DNA of 64,000 nucleotides from JAUXJB01 sp965226855 (lineage in GTDB: Bacteria; Myxococcota_A; UBA9160; SZUA-336), in contig CBDDEE010000028.1 of the NCBI GenBank assembly GCA_965226855.1, positions 62,001 through 126,000 on the forward strand, in the 5' to 3' direction. How positions within the stretch are numbered: the first letter of the stretch is position 1; each line of letters opens with the position of its first letter. The translations under genes and the position numbers were made by a program. Below the pieces are notes generated by a model. That model saw nothing but the letters and a program-made list of their open reading frames with translations, did not search any database and was not told the DNA's origin. Positions 9,073-16,362 of this stretch are shown here, piece by piece.

Positions 9073-9747
9073 TTGGAACGGGACGGCGAGAGCATTGCGA
9101 ACGCGATCGAAGCGTTGATCTTTGCGGGCGATCGACCCTCGACGACGGCAAGGCTCCGCAAGGTGTTCCCGAAGCTCTCCGGAGCCGAGCTGGGCCGGAT
9201 CGTAGCTTCCATCAACACGACGCTCCTGGACCAGGACCGTCCGTACGAGATTGTCGAGGTGAATGGCGGTTATCAGTTTCGGACCCGCCCCGAGTACGCC
9301 GCCGCGATTCGAGCTGCAAGTCCGGAGCGAAGGGTGCGCCTCTCGCGCGCGGCGCTCGAGACGCTCGCGGTCGTCGCGTACCGGCAACCGCTCACGCGCG
9401 CGGAGCTCGAGGAGCTGCGCTGCGTGGATTGCGGAGCCGTGCTCAGGACCCTGCTCGAACGAGACCTGGTGCGCATCGTTGGACGCAGAGACGTTCCGGG
9501 TCGCCCGAGCCTGTATGGCTCGACCTCGCACTTCCTGGAAGCCTTCTGTCTGCGCTCGCTTCGGGACCTCCCGGATCTGCGCGAGGCGCGTGCGATGGTC
9601 GAGGAGGACGGGACGATCGTCGACCTCGGCGCGGCCGCAGGCGCCGGCGGAGTGGAGCCCTCGCTCGCAAGCTCGCAAGATGAGGCACCGGAGGTCGCCG
9701 GAAACGGCCGTGCCCAGTCGGACTCGCAGAACGAACCGCCGGCCTGA
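9073..9747 (+). CDS. scpB: Segregation and condensation protein B
   Basis: Winged-helix partner of ScpA in the SMC condensin. The start is TTG at 9073, supported by a strong AGGAGGG ribosome site at 9062-9069. The 224-residue product begins with the family pattern ANAIEALIFAGDRPST and contains AALETLAVVAYRQPLTRAELEELR, the best-conserved ScpB stretch, followed by GRPSLYGSTSHFLEAF. The last 40 residues are low complexity and overlap the next reading frame by 68 bases. scpA-scpB-rluB is a common order in proteobacteria and supports all three assignments. Confidence 0.94.
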   Translation: MERDGESIANAIEALIFAGDRPSTTARLRKVFPKLSGAELGRIVASINTTLLDQDRPYEIVEVNGGYQFRTRPEYAAAIRAASPERRVRLSRAALETLAVVAYRQPLTRAELEELRCVDCGAVLRTLLERDLVRIVGRRDVPGRPSLYGSTSHFLEAFCLRSLRDLPDLREARAMVEEDGTIVDLGAAAGAGGVEPSLASSQDEAPEVAGNGRAQSDSQNEPPA

Positions 9748-10504
9748 GCCGCGCAAGCGGGAGGAGCGGCTCCAGAAGATCCTCGCCGCCGCCGGGATCG
9801 CGTCCCGCCGCGCGGCGGAAGCCCTCATCCGCGAGGGTCGCGTGCGGCTGAACGGTCGAGTGGTCACGGAGCTCGGTACCCGCGCTGACCCACGGCGCGA
9901 CCGCATCCACGTCGATGGTCGTCGTGTCGCCAGCAAGGTCAGGCGCCAGAGCTACCTCGTCTACAAGCCGCGAGGCGTGGTAACCACGACGCGGGATCCG
10001 TACGCGACGAAGACGGTGCTCGACCTGGTGTCGTCCAGGGAGCGCCTGTTTCCGGTCGGGCGGCTGGACGCGCCCAGTGAGGGTCTGCTGCTCCTCACGA
10101 ACGACGGCGAACTGACCCACGCGCTGCTCCACCCGTCCTTCGAGGTTCCGCGCACCTACCGCGTGAGCGTGAAAGGCCAGCTCAGCGATGTGGAGGCTCG
10201 GCAGATCGCGGGCGGCATGGAGCTCGATGGCCGCCGGACCGCACCCTGTGAGGTGCGTGTGTTGTCGGCCGCGCCCAACCGGAGCGTGGTCGAGATCACC
10301 CTGATCGAGGGGCGCCGGCGCCAGATCCGCGAGATGATGCGCGCGCTCGACCATCCCGTGCGCCGCCTGCTGCGGATCCGCTTTGGCCCGCTTCGACTCG
10401 GGAGCCTCAAGCCGGGTGAATCGCGGCGGCTGCGACCGGCCGAGTCGCAGGCATTAGAGCGAATGGTGGCGCGAGCTACCGGGCGAAGGCCTCGTCGCCC
10501 CTGA
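9680..10504 (+). CDS. 23S rRNA pseudouridine synthase, RluB/RsuA family
   Basis: Makes pseudouridine in ribosomal RNA; RluB modifies 23S rRNA U2605. The N-terminal S4 RNA-binding domain is RLQKILAAAGIASRRAAEAL onward (about residues 25-85). The catalytic domain shows VGRLDAPSEGLLLLTNDGEL with the nucleophilic Asp, then the GRRRQIREMMRALDHPVRRL motif that defines the RsuA/RluB/E/F group. The frame is open upstream into scpB, but the ATG at 9680 gives 274 residues with an Arg-rich leader normal for RluB. The 68-base overlap with scpB suggests translational coupling. RluB is favoured by the scpAB context; RsuA or RluE cannot be excluded. Confidence 0.9.
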   Translation: MRHRRSPETAVPSRTRRTNRRPEPRKREERLQKILAAAGIASRRAAEALIREGRVRLNGRVVTELGTRADPRRDRIHVDGRRVASKVRRQSYLVYKPRGVVTTTRDPYATKTVLDLVSSRERLFPVGRLDAPSEGLLLLTNDGELTHALLHPSFEVPRTYRVSVKGQLSDVEARQIAGGMELDGRRTAPCEVRVLSAAPNRSVVEITLIEGRRRQIREMMRALDHPVRRLLRIRFGPLRLGSLKPGESRRLRPAESQALERMVARATGRRPRRP

Positions 10505-10582
10505 CCGATCGCAGGGGGTCGAAGGCAGAGAAGCGGCATTGTCCAGCGCAACTCCGCTGCCTACAACGGAGACTAGATCGAA

Positions 10583-10611
10583 TTGAATTCCATATGAATT
10601 CAGATACTTAG
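10583..10611 (+). promoter_or_regulatory. Operator-like inverted repeat and candidate promoter
   Basis: An AT-rich island in otherwise GC-rich DNA. It holds the perfect inverted repeat TGAATTC-CATAT-GAATTCA (10584-10602), about 38 bases before the next start codon. A TTGAAT at 10583-10588 could be a -35 box, with a weak -10 candidate TACTTA 16 bases further on. The symmetrical repeat lying over a promoter is what a dimeric repressor site looks like. No regulator is encoded next to it, so the controlling protein is unknown. Confidence 0.45.
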
Positions 10612-10639
10612 AGTCATCTATTCGAGTATACTCTCGGGT

Positions 10640-11476
10640 ATGAGACGGCTCAGCGTAACCGCTCTCGTGCTGGTGTTGGGATCGCTATGCGCGGGGTTGG
10701 GGCGGGCGGAATCCATGAGCGGTGTCTGCCCGGATGGCAGCTTCTTCATCGTCCAGTCGCTGGATGACGTGCCTTGCGCGCGGGCCAAGCTCGTGGATCC
10801 GGCCGATCTTCCTCCGATCCGGCCGCAGCTCTTGGCAAGGCCCTATACCTGGTACGTCGATCAGCAGGCGAGAGATCCCAACAACCCCTACAACCTGCTC
10901 GAGGCTGCAGAGAAGATCCGCGAGGCTCGGCTCCCGCGGCCCGCCGCCAGGCCCGGCAGAGTAGGGCTGCGCACGCGAAGCCCGGAGTCGAGCGCACCAG
11001 TCATGCACCCTTTGCGGTTCGAGGAGGGCGAGCTCCGGGACATGATCCGGCTTGTCGAGCTGCGACAGCAGGTCGCCAGTGCGGAGCTCACGATCGAGGA
11101 TCTCCGCGGTGGTGAGAAACTGCGCATCTTGATGGCGCACTCCCGGGCCTTCGAGTCGGTCCTGCTCGAGCCCCTTGGTCTCTCCCCGGAAGACCGGCGC
11201 GTCATCGCCTTCCTCGTCAGCGCGCCCGGCGAGCAGACGGAGTTTCATCCCAACTTCTTCGTGGTTCAGGGTTCTCGCACCTTCCGGCCAGACCCCGAGA
11301 ACCCGCGCGAGCTTGGCCTGCTTGTTGGCTCTCCTGGCGCCATTCCGGCCGGCAGCCTGGCGCTGGGGTACATGATCGTTCCGAGGGCCTTCGACCCTGC
11401 GGAGCCGATGGAAATCTGGTGGAACGATCGGAGCGTCGCTGCGACGCTGGCTCCCGAGACCGCGCCTTCCTCCTAG
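10640..11476 (+). CDS. Hypothetical secreted protein
   Basis: I do not recognise a family. The 278-residue product begins with a clear export signal (MRRLSVTALVLVLGSLCAGLG, cleavage near GRAES). A short region with two cysteines (GVCPDGSF, VPCARAK) could form a disulfide. A Pro-rich stretch, a helical segment around residues 125-165 and a beta-rich C-terminal half follow; the C-terminal half (VIAFLVSAPGEQTEFHPNFF, LALGYMIVPRAF) reads like an immunoglobulin or surface beta domain. It stands alone behind its own AT-rich promoter region with an operator-like repeat and converges on the CAP-domain gene, overlapping its end by 4 bases. A role in the envelope is inference. Confidence 0.7.
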   Translation: MRRLSVTALVLVLGSLCAGLGRAESMSGVCPDGSFFIVQSLDDVPCARAKLVDPADLPPIRPQLLARPYTWYVDQQARDPNNPYNLLEAAEKIREARLPRPAARPGRVGLRTRSPESSAPVMHPLRFEEGELRDMIRLVELRQQVASAELTIEDLRGGEKLRILMAHSRAFESVLLEPLGLSPEDRRVIAFLVSAPGEQTEFHPNFFVVQGSRTFRPDPENPRELGLLVGSPGAIPAGSLALGYMIVPRAFDPAEPMEIWWNDRSVAATLAPETAPSS

Positions 11477-11958
11477 AACGTTGCGAAGAGCTGAACGAAC
11501 AGGGTGCGGTTCCCAGCTGCGTCCACAACGGCGACGCCCGTCCTGTTGAAGGCGGGGTTCAGCAGGTTCTCGCGGTGGCTCTCGGACTGCATCCACTCTG
11601 CAATCGCGATGGCGGTGCGATCGCCCTCCACGTTAGAGGCAGCGATGTTCTCCGCCAGCAGGCGAAAGCCCTCCACCCCGGCTGCGCGCACCCGCCCGAG
11701 CGGGTCGAGTCCTGCGGGGTTGACGTGAGAAAGGTAGCCCCGGCGCGCCATGTCCTCGGCGTGCGCGCGCGCCACACGGCCCAGCTCCGGCGAGCCGCGC
11801 AAGGGGATCAAGTGGTGGCTCGCGCGGAGCTCGTTCACGCGCTGCACGAGCTCGGCGTCGGGTCCGGCCAGGGCGGAGAGCGCTCCGGTCGTGGTGCAGA
11901 CGATGCTCCCGAAGCCCAGCGCAAAGGCCGTCACGACGCGCAGCAGCGAGGACGTCAC
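11473..11958 (-). CDS. CAP/SCP-domain secreted protein
   Basis: A small member of the cysteine-rich secretory/antigen 5/PR-1 superfamily in its bacterial form. Residues 1-30 are an export signal. The rest is a single CAP domain with LVQRVNELRASHHLIPLR, LGRVARAHAEDMARRGYLSH, ENIAASNV, WMQSESHRENLLNPAFNRTG and a final VQLFATF strand. The His in YLSH and the Glu/His in the SESHRENLL helix match the conserved CAP tetrad. At 161 residues it is a minimal domain without cell-wall anchors. The ATG overlaps the stop of the upstream lipoprotein gene, so the two probably form an operon. Molecular function of bacterial CAP proteins is mostly unknown. Confidence 0.88.
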   Translation of the reverse strand: MTSSLLRVVTAFALGFGSIVCTTTGALSALAGPDAELVQRVNELRASHHLIPLRGSPELGRVARAHAEDMARRGYLSHVNPAGLDPLGRVRAAGVEGFRLLAENIAASNVEGDRTAIAIAEWMQSESHRENLLNPAFNRTGVAVVDAAGNRTLFVQLFATF

Positions 11959-13175
11959 TGCTCGACCTCGGCTCCCCAGCCCTCGAGGCCGGTCGCGCTG
12001 GTCAGATCGCGGCGGACGAGCTTGCCCTGCTCGTAGGTAGACTCGATGTCCGTCACCCCATCATAATCCAGATCTTCGCGAGTCGTCGTGATCTCCCCGT
12101 CGCTGTACTCGGTCACGCTGTCCGGTCGTCCGTCGCCGTTGCTATCCTCTTCCTCGCGCGAGAGCTCGCCGTCGCGGTAGCTCAGCACCAGGTCTCTGAA
12201 CCCGTCCCCGTCGCGGTCGATCTCGTGGCGTTCCAGCTCTCCGCCGCGGTAGAAGCTCCAGGCATCCGCTTGCCCGTCGCCATCGGAGTCGGTTCGCCGA
12301 CGGATCACGTGGCCGTCCTGGAAGAGCGTGACCGTCTCCATCACTCCGTCGCCGTCCAGATCCTCCTCGCTCTTCTGCAGGCGGTGCTCCCCGTCGTAGC
12401 TCAGGATCTTGTCCACGCGCCCGTCGTGGTTTTCATCGAACGCTTCGCGCAGGCGCCCGCCGGACTCGCTGTAGGACCAGAGGTCCGGTCGCCCGTCCGC
12501 GTTGCGATCGACCGATTCCGGAAGCGACAGCCCAGTCTGCGGAAAGTTCGGCGGGGCCACGGTCGCACGCGGGGGCGGAGCAAGCGAGCGCTCGAGTGCG
12601 GCAAGCTCGTCGGCAATCGAGGCTCGGCTCGGGCTAGGCTCGCGCGCGCTCGCATGCGAGCGTTGGAGCTGGTCGCGCAGCTGCTCGTTCTCGCGCCTGA
12701 GACGCTCGCGCTCGGCATCGTCCGGCGTGTGCGACGGCGCGAGCTCGGGGGTCTTCTCCCGCTCCTTCTTCGCTTCACGCTCTACCGCTCGGTCCGCCTT
12801 CTTCTCGAGGGACTTGCCAAGGACCCAGAAGGGATAGCCGAGGATGGGCAGGAAGGCGGGTCCCTCCTTGATCGTCTCCGACTCCTTGGCGGAGCCGGAA
12901 TGTCCACCGATCATCGTCAGGTGCTCTTCCGGGGCCTCGTGCGAGCTTCCGGAGCTCGCACTCGAGCCGGACTGCTGTCCCCGCGACGAGCTGCTGCTGC
13001 TCTGGGAGCTCCCGCTACCGGGCATTGCGAGGGCCGGCGAGGTCTCGCCCGGATAGATGACCCGGGCCCCCACGCCGAGGGCGCGATCGGGCCGGCGGTC
13101 CACCTGAGCTTTGTTGTAGCCAAGTCCGCAGCCGAGAAGCAGGCCGCTGAGGAGCGTCGCGATGAGAGAGCGCAT
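11955..13175 (-). CDS. Lipoprotein with repeated DxDGDG calcium-loop motifs
   Basis: A 406-residue predicted lipoprotein: residues 1-16 end in the lipobox LLLGC. A Ser-rich linker (about 60-85), a charged helical stretch with coiled-coil character (about 125-185) and a Pro-rich segment follow. The C-terminal 200 residues carry about eight copies of a 20-23-residue unit, alternating an acidic loop such as DSDGDGQADAW or DRDGDGFRDLV with a Gly-containing turn such as SYRDGELSREE. The loops resemble thrombospondin type 3 or EF-hand-like calcium loops; the intervening pattern resembles repeat proteins of the cell surface. Calcium binding is inferred. It probably sits in an operon with the CAP gene. 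An IS1182 element begins 42 bases upstream of its start. Confidence 0.75.
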   Translation of the reverse strand: MRSLIATLLSGLLLGCGLGYNKAQVDRRPDRALGVGARVIYPGETSPALAMPGSGSSQSSSSSSRGQQSGSSASSGSSHEAPEEHLTMIGGHSGSAKESETIKEGPAFLPILGYPFWVLGKSLEKKADRAVEREAKKEREKTPELAPSHTPDDAERERLRRENEQLRDQLQRSHASAREPSPSRASIADELAALERSLAPPPRATVAPPNFPQTGLSLPESVDRNADGRPDLWSYSESGGRLREAFDENHDGRVDKILSYDGEHRLQKSEEDLDGDGVMETVTLFQDGHVIRRRTDSDGDGQADAWSFYRGGELERHEIDRDGDGFRDLVLSYRDGELSREEEDSNGDGRPDSVTEYSDGEITTTREDLDYDGVTDIESTYEQGKLVRRDLTSATGLEGWGAEVEQ

Positions 13176-13213
13176 GCCGCAGAGTGGTGCAAGTTTCAGA
13201 CCTCAGGACCCGA

Positions 13214-14661
13214 CTAGGAGAGTGACCCAAGATTCGGGTGGGCGGAGGTGATTGTAGCGAGGGCCCCCAACTGGACGTGGAGCGATGTACGGGCCAACGG
13301 GGGTCCGAGGTAGCCGGTAGATGTCGATCTACACAGATATGCGTCAGATCCAGGGCCTGACGTGCGCGAAACGGGTCCGCACCCGCCCGATCACGCCATC
13401 TGCGCTCGGCAGAGCGCCATCACGTTGAAGCCCGAGCACACCAGGTCCCACTCTCCCGTCACCTTCTCCTGGCCGCGCAGCATGAAGCGCCGAAACCGCT
13501 GTCGTGCCTTGATCTCGGCAAACGGCCGCTCCGCCTGGGTCTTCCGCTGCGCGTAGCGTTGCTGGGCCCAGGGCAGTCGTAAGATCCGGTGCATCCGCTG
13601 CGCCCGGGCTCCCTTGGGCCAGCGGGACGACTTCCGCCCGCGGACCGCGATCAACGCCTGTTGTCCCCGCCGTTCCAACGCCTTCAGGTTCGACTCGCTC
13701 AGGTACCCGTTGTCGGCCAGCAGAATCTCCGCTCGCTGACTCGTGTTCGTCTCGATTGCCTCGACCATGGGCTCCAACTGCTCGTAGTCATTGGCCTTCT
13801 CTGTCAGCTCGTTCGCCACGATCAGGCCGTCCTCACTCGTCGCCAGCTGCGCGTTGTAGCAGTACTGCAAGGATCCCTCGGTCTTCATCATGTTCGCTTC
13901 GGGGTCCGCGAAGCTCTTCTGGTGCTTCGCTTCGAGCTTCTCCCCCTTCTCCCGCTCCAGCTGCTCCCGGGCCGCTCGGATCCGCTCCCGTCGTCGCTCG
14001 CGCAGCTGTAGCTCTTCTGGAAGCCCACCTCCGCCATCGTCGTCCCCGTGCTCTTGCTCTTCCGCAGCGTTGAGCTCGTCCATCTGCGCCACGATCTGCT
14101 CGATCTCGTCGCTCAGCTGATCCTCCGCCTCCAGCATCCGCGCGTGGCTCATCGCCTTGGACCGCGACGTGTTCGCCCGGATCTTCGTGCCGTCTACCGC
14201 CACCTGCCCGAGCTTCACAAGCCCCATCGCCTGCGCCACCTTCAGCGTCTGCAAGAACACCTCTCGGAAGTCCCTGTGGTGACGGTCCCGGAATCGGTTG
14301 ATCGTCCGGAAGTTCGGTCGTAGCCCAGCCGCGAGGTAGCGAAACCGCAGGTCGTAGTGCAGCCGTCGCGCAAGCTCCCGCCCGCTGTACACGCCCACGA
14401 CCGCCCCCAGAAGCCACAGCTTCAACAGCATCCGAGGCGGGAAGGCTCGCTCTCCACGCCGGCGATACCGCTTCTCGAACCGCCGCAGATCCAGCGACTC
14501 CACCAAATCGTCGATGAACAGCGCCGGATCCGATGGATCCAGAGCCTCCCCCACGTGCGCCGGTAGCAGCTCGCCCTGCTGCGGCACATACGCCTTGAAC
14601 ATGACCTCTTCCCCCACGCTCCCAAGTTAGCCAATAAGGGAATCTTGGGTCACTCTCCTAG
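13214..14661. mobile_element. IS1182-family insertion sequence, copy 1 (with CTAG target repeats)
   Basis: A complete element from 13218 to 14657 (1440 bases), bounded by perfect 18-base terminal inverted repeats (GAGAGTGACCCAAGATTC at the left, its complement at 14640-14657). Each end abuts CTAG (13214-13217 and 14658-14661), which reads as a 4-base target duplication; because CTAG is palindromic, the exact border is ambiguous. It carries a single transposase on the minus strand and about 150 bases of non-coding left end. A second copy of the same length lies at 49908-51355 in the same orientation and looks identical throughout. Confidence 0.93.
13391..14602 (-). CDS. IS1182-family transposase, copy 1
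   Basis: DDE transposase of the IS1182 family (IS4/IS5-like superfamily). The N-terminal DUF772-type domain is recognisable by FPPRMLLKLWLLGAVVGVYS and NFRTINRFRDRH. The catalytic core shows the first Asp in VAVDGTKIRAN and the second in ILLADNGYLSE. The third acid is in the AERPFAEIKARQRFRRFMLR helix. A Glu/Arg-rich helical insertion lies between, as usual for the family. I choose the ATG at 14602, preceded by GAAGAGG, over the GTG at 14617; this gives 403 residues. The frame is intact, so the element is probably active. Confidence 0.93.
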   Translation of the reverse strand: MFKAYVPQQGELLPAHVGEALDPSDPALFIDDLVESLDLRRFEKRYRRRGERAFPPRMLLKLWLLGAVVGVYSGRELARRLHYDLRFRYLAAGLRPNFRTINRFRDRHHRDFREVFLQTLKVAQAMGLVKLGQVAVDGTKIRANTSRSKAMSHARMLEAEDQLSDEIEQIVAQMDELNAAEEQEHGDDDGGGGLPEELQLRERRRERIRAAREQLEREKGEKLEAKHQKSFADPEANMMKTEGSLQYCYNAQLATSEDGLIVANELTEKANDYEQLEPMVEAIETNTSQRAEILLADNGYLSESNLKALERRGQQALIAVRGRKSSRWPKGARAQRMHRILRLPWAQQRYAQRKTQAERPFAEIKARQRFRRFMLRGQEKVTGEWDLVCSGFNVMALCRAQMA

Positions 14662-14785
14662 TTGTACTCCGCAAGGATTGCAGCATGAGCTGCTCGCTCG
14701 CTGCGCGTTCCCTGCCGCCGCGGTGTGAAGCGCGCTTCTCAGTCCGGGCAACCCGGTTCCGCGATCGACCGGTCGCGTGTCTCGG

Positions 14786-16123
14786 CTAGCCGCTGTGCAC
14801 GCGCGCGATCGCTTCATCGATCGCGCGGGGCAGCACCTCCGCGATGAGATCCAGCTCGGTGTCGCCGATCGTGAACGGGGGGCCGAGCACGATGATGTCG
14901 CGCGCGGTCCCGGTGCCCCCGGGATAGAAGAAAACACCCTGCGACAACCCCGCGGCGACCACCTTCGCGCTGAGGCGAGCATCGGGCGGAAATGCCTCCA
15001 GGGTGTCGCGATCACGAACGAGCTCGATAGCCCAGAGCAGACCCCGACCGCGAATATCGCCGACGTGCGGGTGTTCCCGCAGACCGTCGAGCCGCTTCGA
15101 CAGTCGCTCTCCGAGCTCCGCGGCCCGCTCCACAAGGGACTCGCGTTGCATGATCTCGAGTACCTTGTCTGCGGCCGCGCAGGCGCCCGAGTGAGCCCCG
15201 TAGGTGTAGAACATGACCTCCAAACCCTGCTCGGCGATCGGGTCGACGATCTCAGCGCGAGCGAAGATCCCGCAGATCGGCGCGTAGCCGCCAGAGAGGC
15301 CCTTGCCTGAGATCAGAAGGTCTGGCTCCAGGTCCCAGTGCTCAACGGCGAAGCGGCGGCCGGTGCGACCGAATCCCGTCATGACCTCGTCGGCGATCAG
15401 CAGGATGTCGTGGCGCTTGCAAATCTCGGAGATGCGAGGCCAATACTCCTCTGGCGGAACCAGCGCTCCCGCGCCGCTCCCGCTGATCGGCTCTGCAACG
15501 AAAGCTGCGATGGTCTCGGCGCCCTCGCGCTCGATGATCTGCTCGAGCTCGCTCGCGCAGGCTACGTTGCATTCAGGATAGCTACGGTCGAGCGGGCAGC
15601 GCAGGCAATAGCACGCGGGGGCTTTCGGGTGAGGAGAGAGCAGCGGCGCGAAGTCCGCGCGTCGTTTCTCGTGACCGCCGACCGCCAGGGTTCCCACCGT
15701 CGTACCGTGGTAGGAGAGCTCGCGACCGACGACCTTGTAGCGGTCCTCGCGTCCGCAGGCGCGTTGATACTGGCGGGCGATTCGGATCGCTGCGTCCATC
15801 GCTTCGGATCCGCCGCTCGCGAGCAGCACGCGATCGAGTCCGGTCGGGAGCCAGTGGTCGAGCAGCCGCTCGACGAGCCGCATACGACTCGGGGTTACCC
15901 AGATCGGCACCACGTAGCTCGTGCGTTCGGTGGCCTCGGCGATCGCCTCCGCGACCTCGCGCCGACCGTGGCCGATGTTCGCGACGATGGCACCGCCGGC
16001 GGCGTCCAGGATGCGGCGCCCGTCGGGAGTAACGAGATAGGCGCCCTCTGCGCGATCGATCGCCAGGGGCGTTGCCTCTGGGGTCCGCACGAAGGGGAAC
16101 CGACGCAGGCGTTCCGGGTTCAT
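14786..16123 (-). CDS. Class III (PLP-dependent) aminotransferase
   Basis: Fold-type I aminotransferase of the class III group (omega-transaminases, acetylornithine and GABA aminotransferases). Seen in order: GGAIVANIGHGRREVAEAI, ASGGSEAMDAAIRIARQY, SYHGTTVGTLAVGG, the cofactor-binding DEVMTGFGRTG and the lysine loop LLISGKGLSGGYAPIC where PLP is bound. A four-cysteine segment (ACYCLRCPLDRSYPECNVAC) lies between them; it recurs in a subgroup of these enzymes and is not a disruption. I prefer the ATG at 16123 (445 residues) to the run of GTG codons up to 16144. It stands alone, so the amine donor and acceptor cannot be inferred. Confidence 0.9.
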   Translation of the reverse strand: MNPERLRRFPFVRTPEATPLAIDRAEGAYLVTPDGRRILDAAGGAIVANIGHGRREVAEAIAEATERTSYVVPIWVTPSRMRLVERLLDHWLPTGLDRVLLASGGSEAMDAAIRIARQYQRACGREDRYKVVGRELSYHGTTVGTLAVGGHEKRRADFAPLLSPHPKAPACYCLRCPLDRSYPECNVACASELEQIIEREGAETIAAFVAEPISGSGAGALVPPEEYWPRISEICKRHDILLIADEVMTGFGRTGRRFAVEHWDLEPDLLISGKGLSGGYAPICGIFARAEIVDPIAEQGLEVMFYTYGAHSGACAAADKVLEIMQRESLVERAAELGERLSKRLDGLREHPHVGDIRGRGLLWAIELVRDRDTLEAFPPDARLSAKVVAAGLSQGVFFYPGGTGTARDIIVLGPPFTIGDTELDLIAEVLPRAIDEAIARVHSG

Positions 16124-16362
16124 GAGAGCAGGGTACACCACCACGATCAGCGGAGTGCGCGGATCGCACCGCTCCTCGGCTCTCCCCCTTACTCACAGAG
16201 TACGCGCTCCCCGACGAAAGATCTCGCGAGCTTTCACGGCTACGTCCCGTCTGCCGAGCGCGTGACGACGGGATAGATCAGCAGCGCCACAGCGCGTGAT
16301 CGGGAGCGCCGTTCGTTGCGTTTTGAGGACCCTCACGTCGACGGAGGAACCTACAGTCGGAC

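Noticed and set aside
8335..9936. 533-residue minus-strand frame across scpA, scpB and rluB
   Set aside because: Antisense to three well-supported genes and without domain features.
12225..13217. 330-residue plus-strand frame ending at the IS1182 CTAG
   Set aside because: Antisense to the repeat lipoprotein. Its end at TAG in CTAG looked like another stop-codon insertion, but the frame is not a gene, so I did not count it as such.
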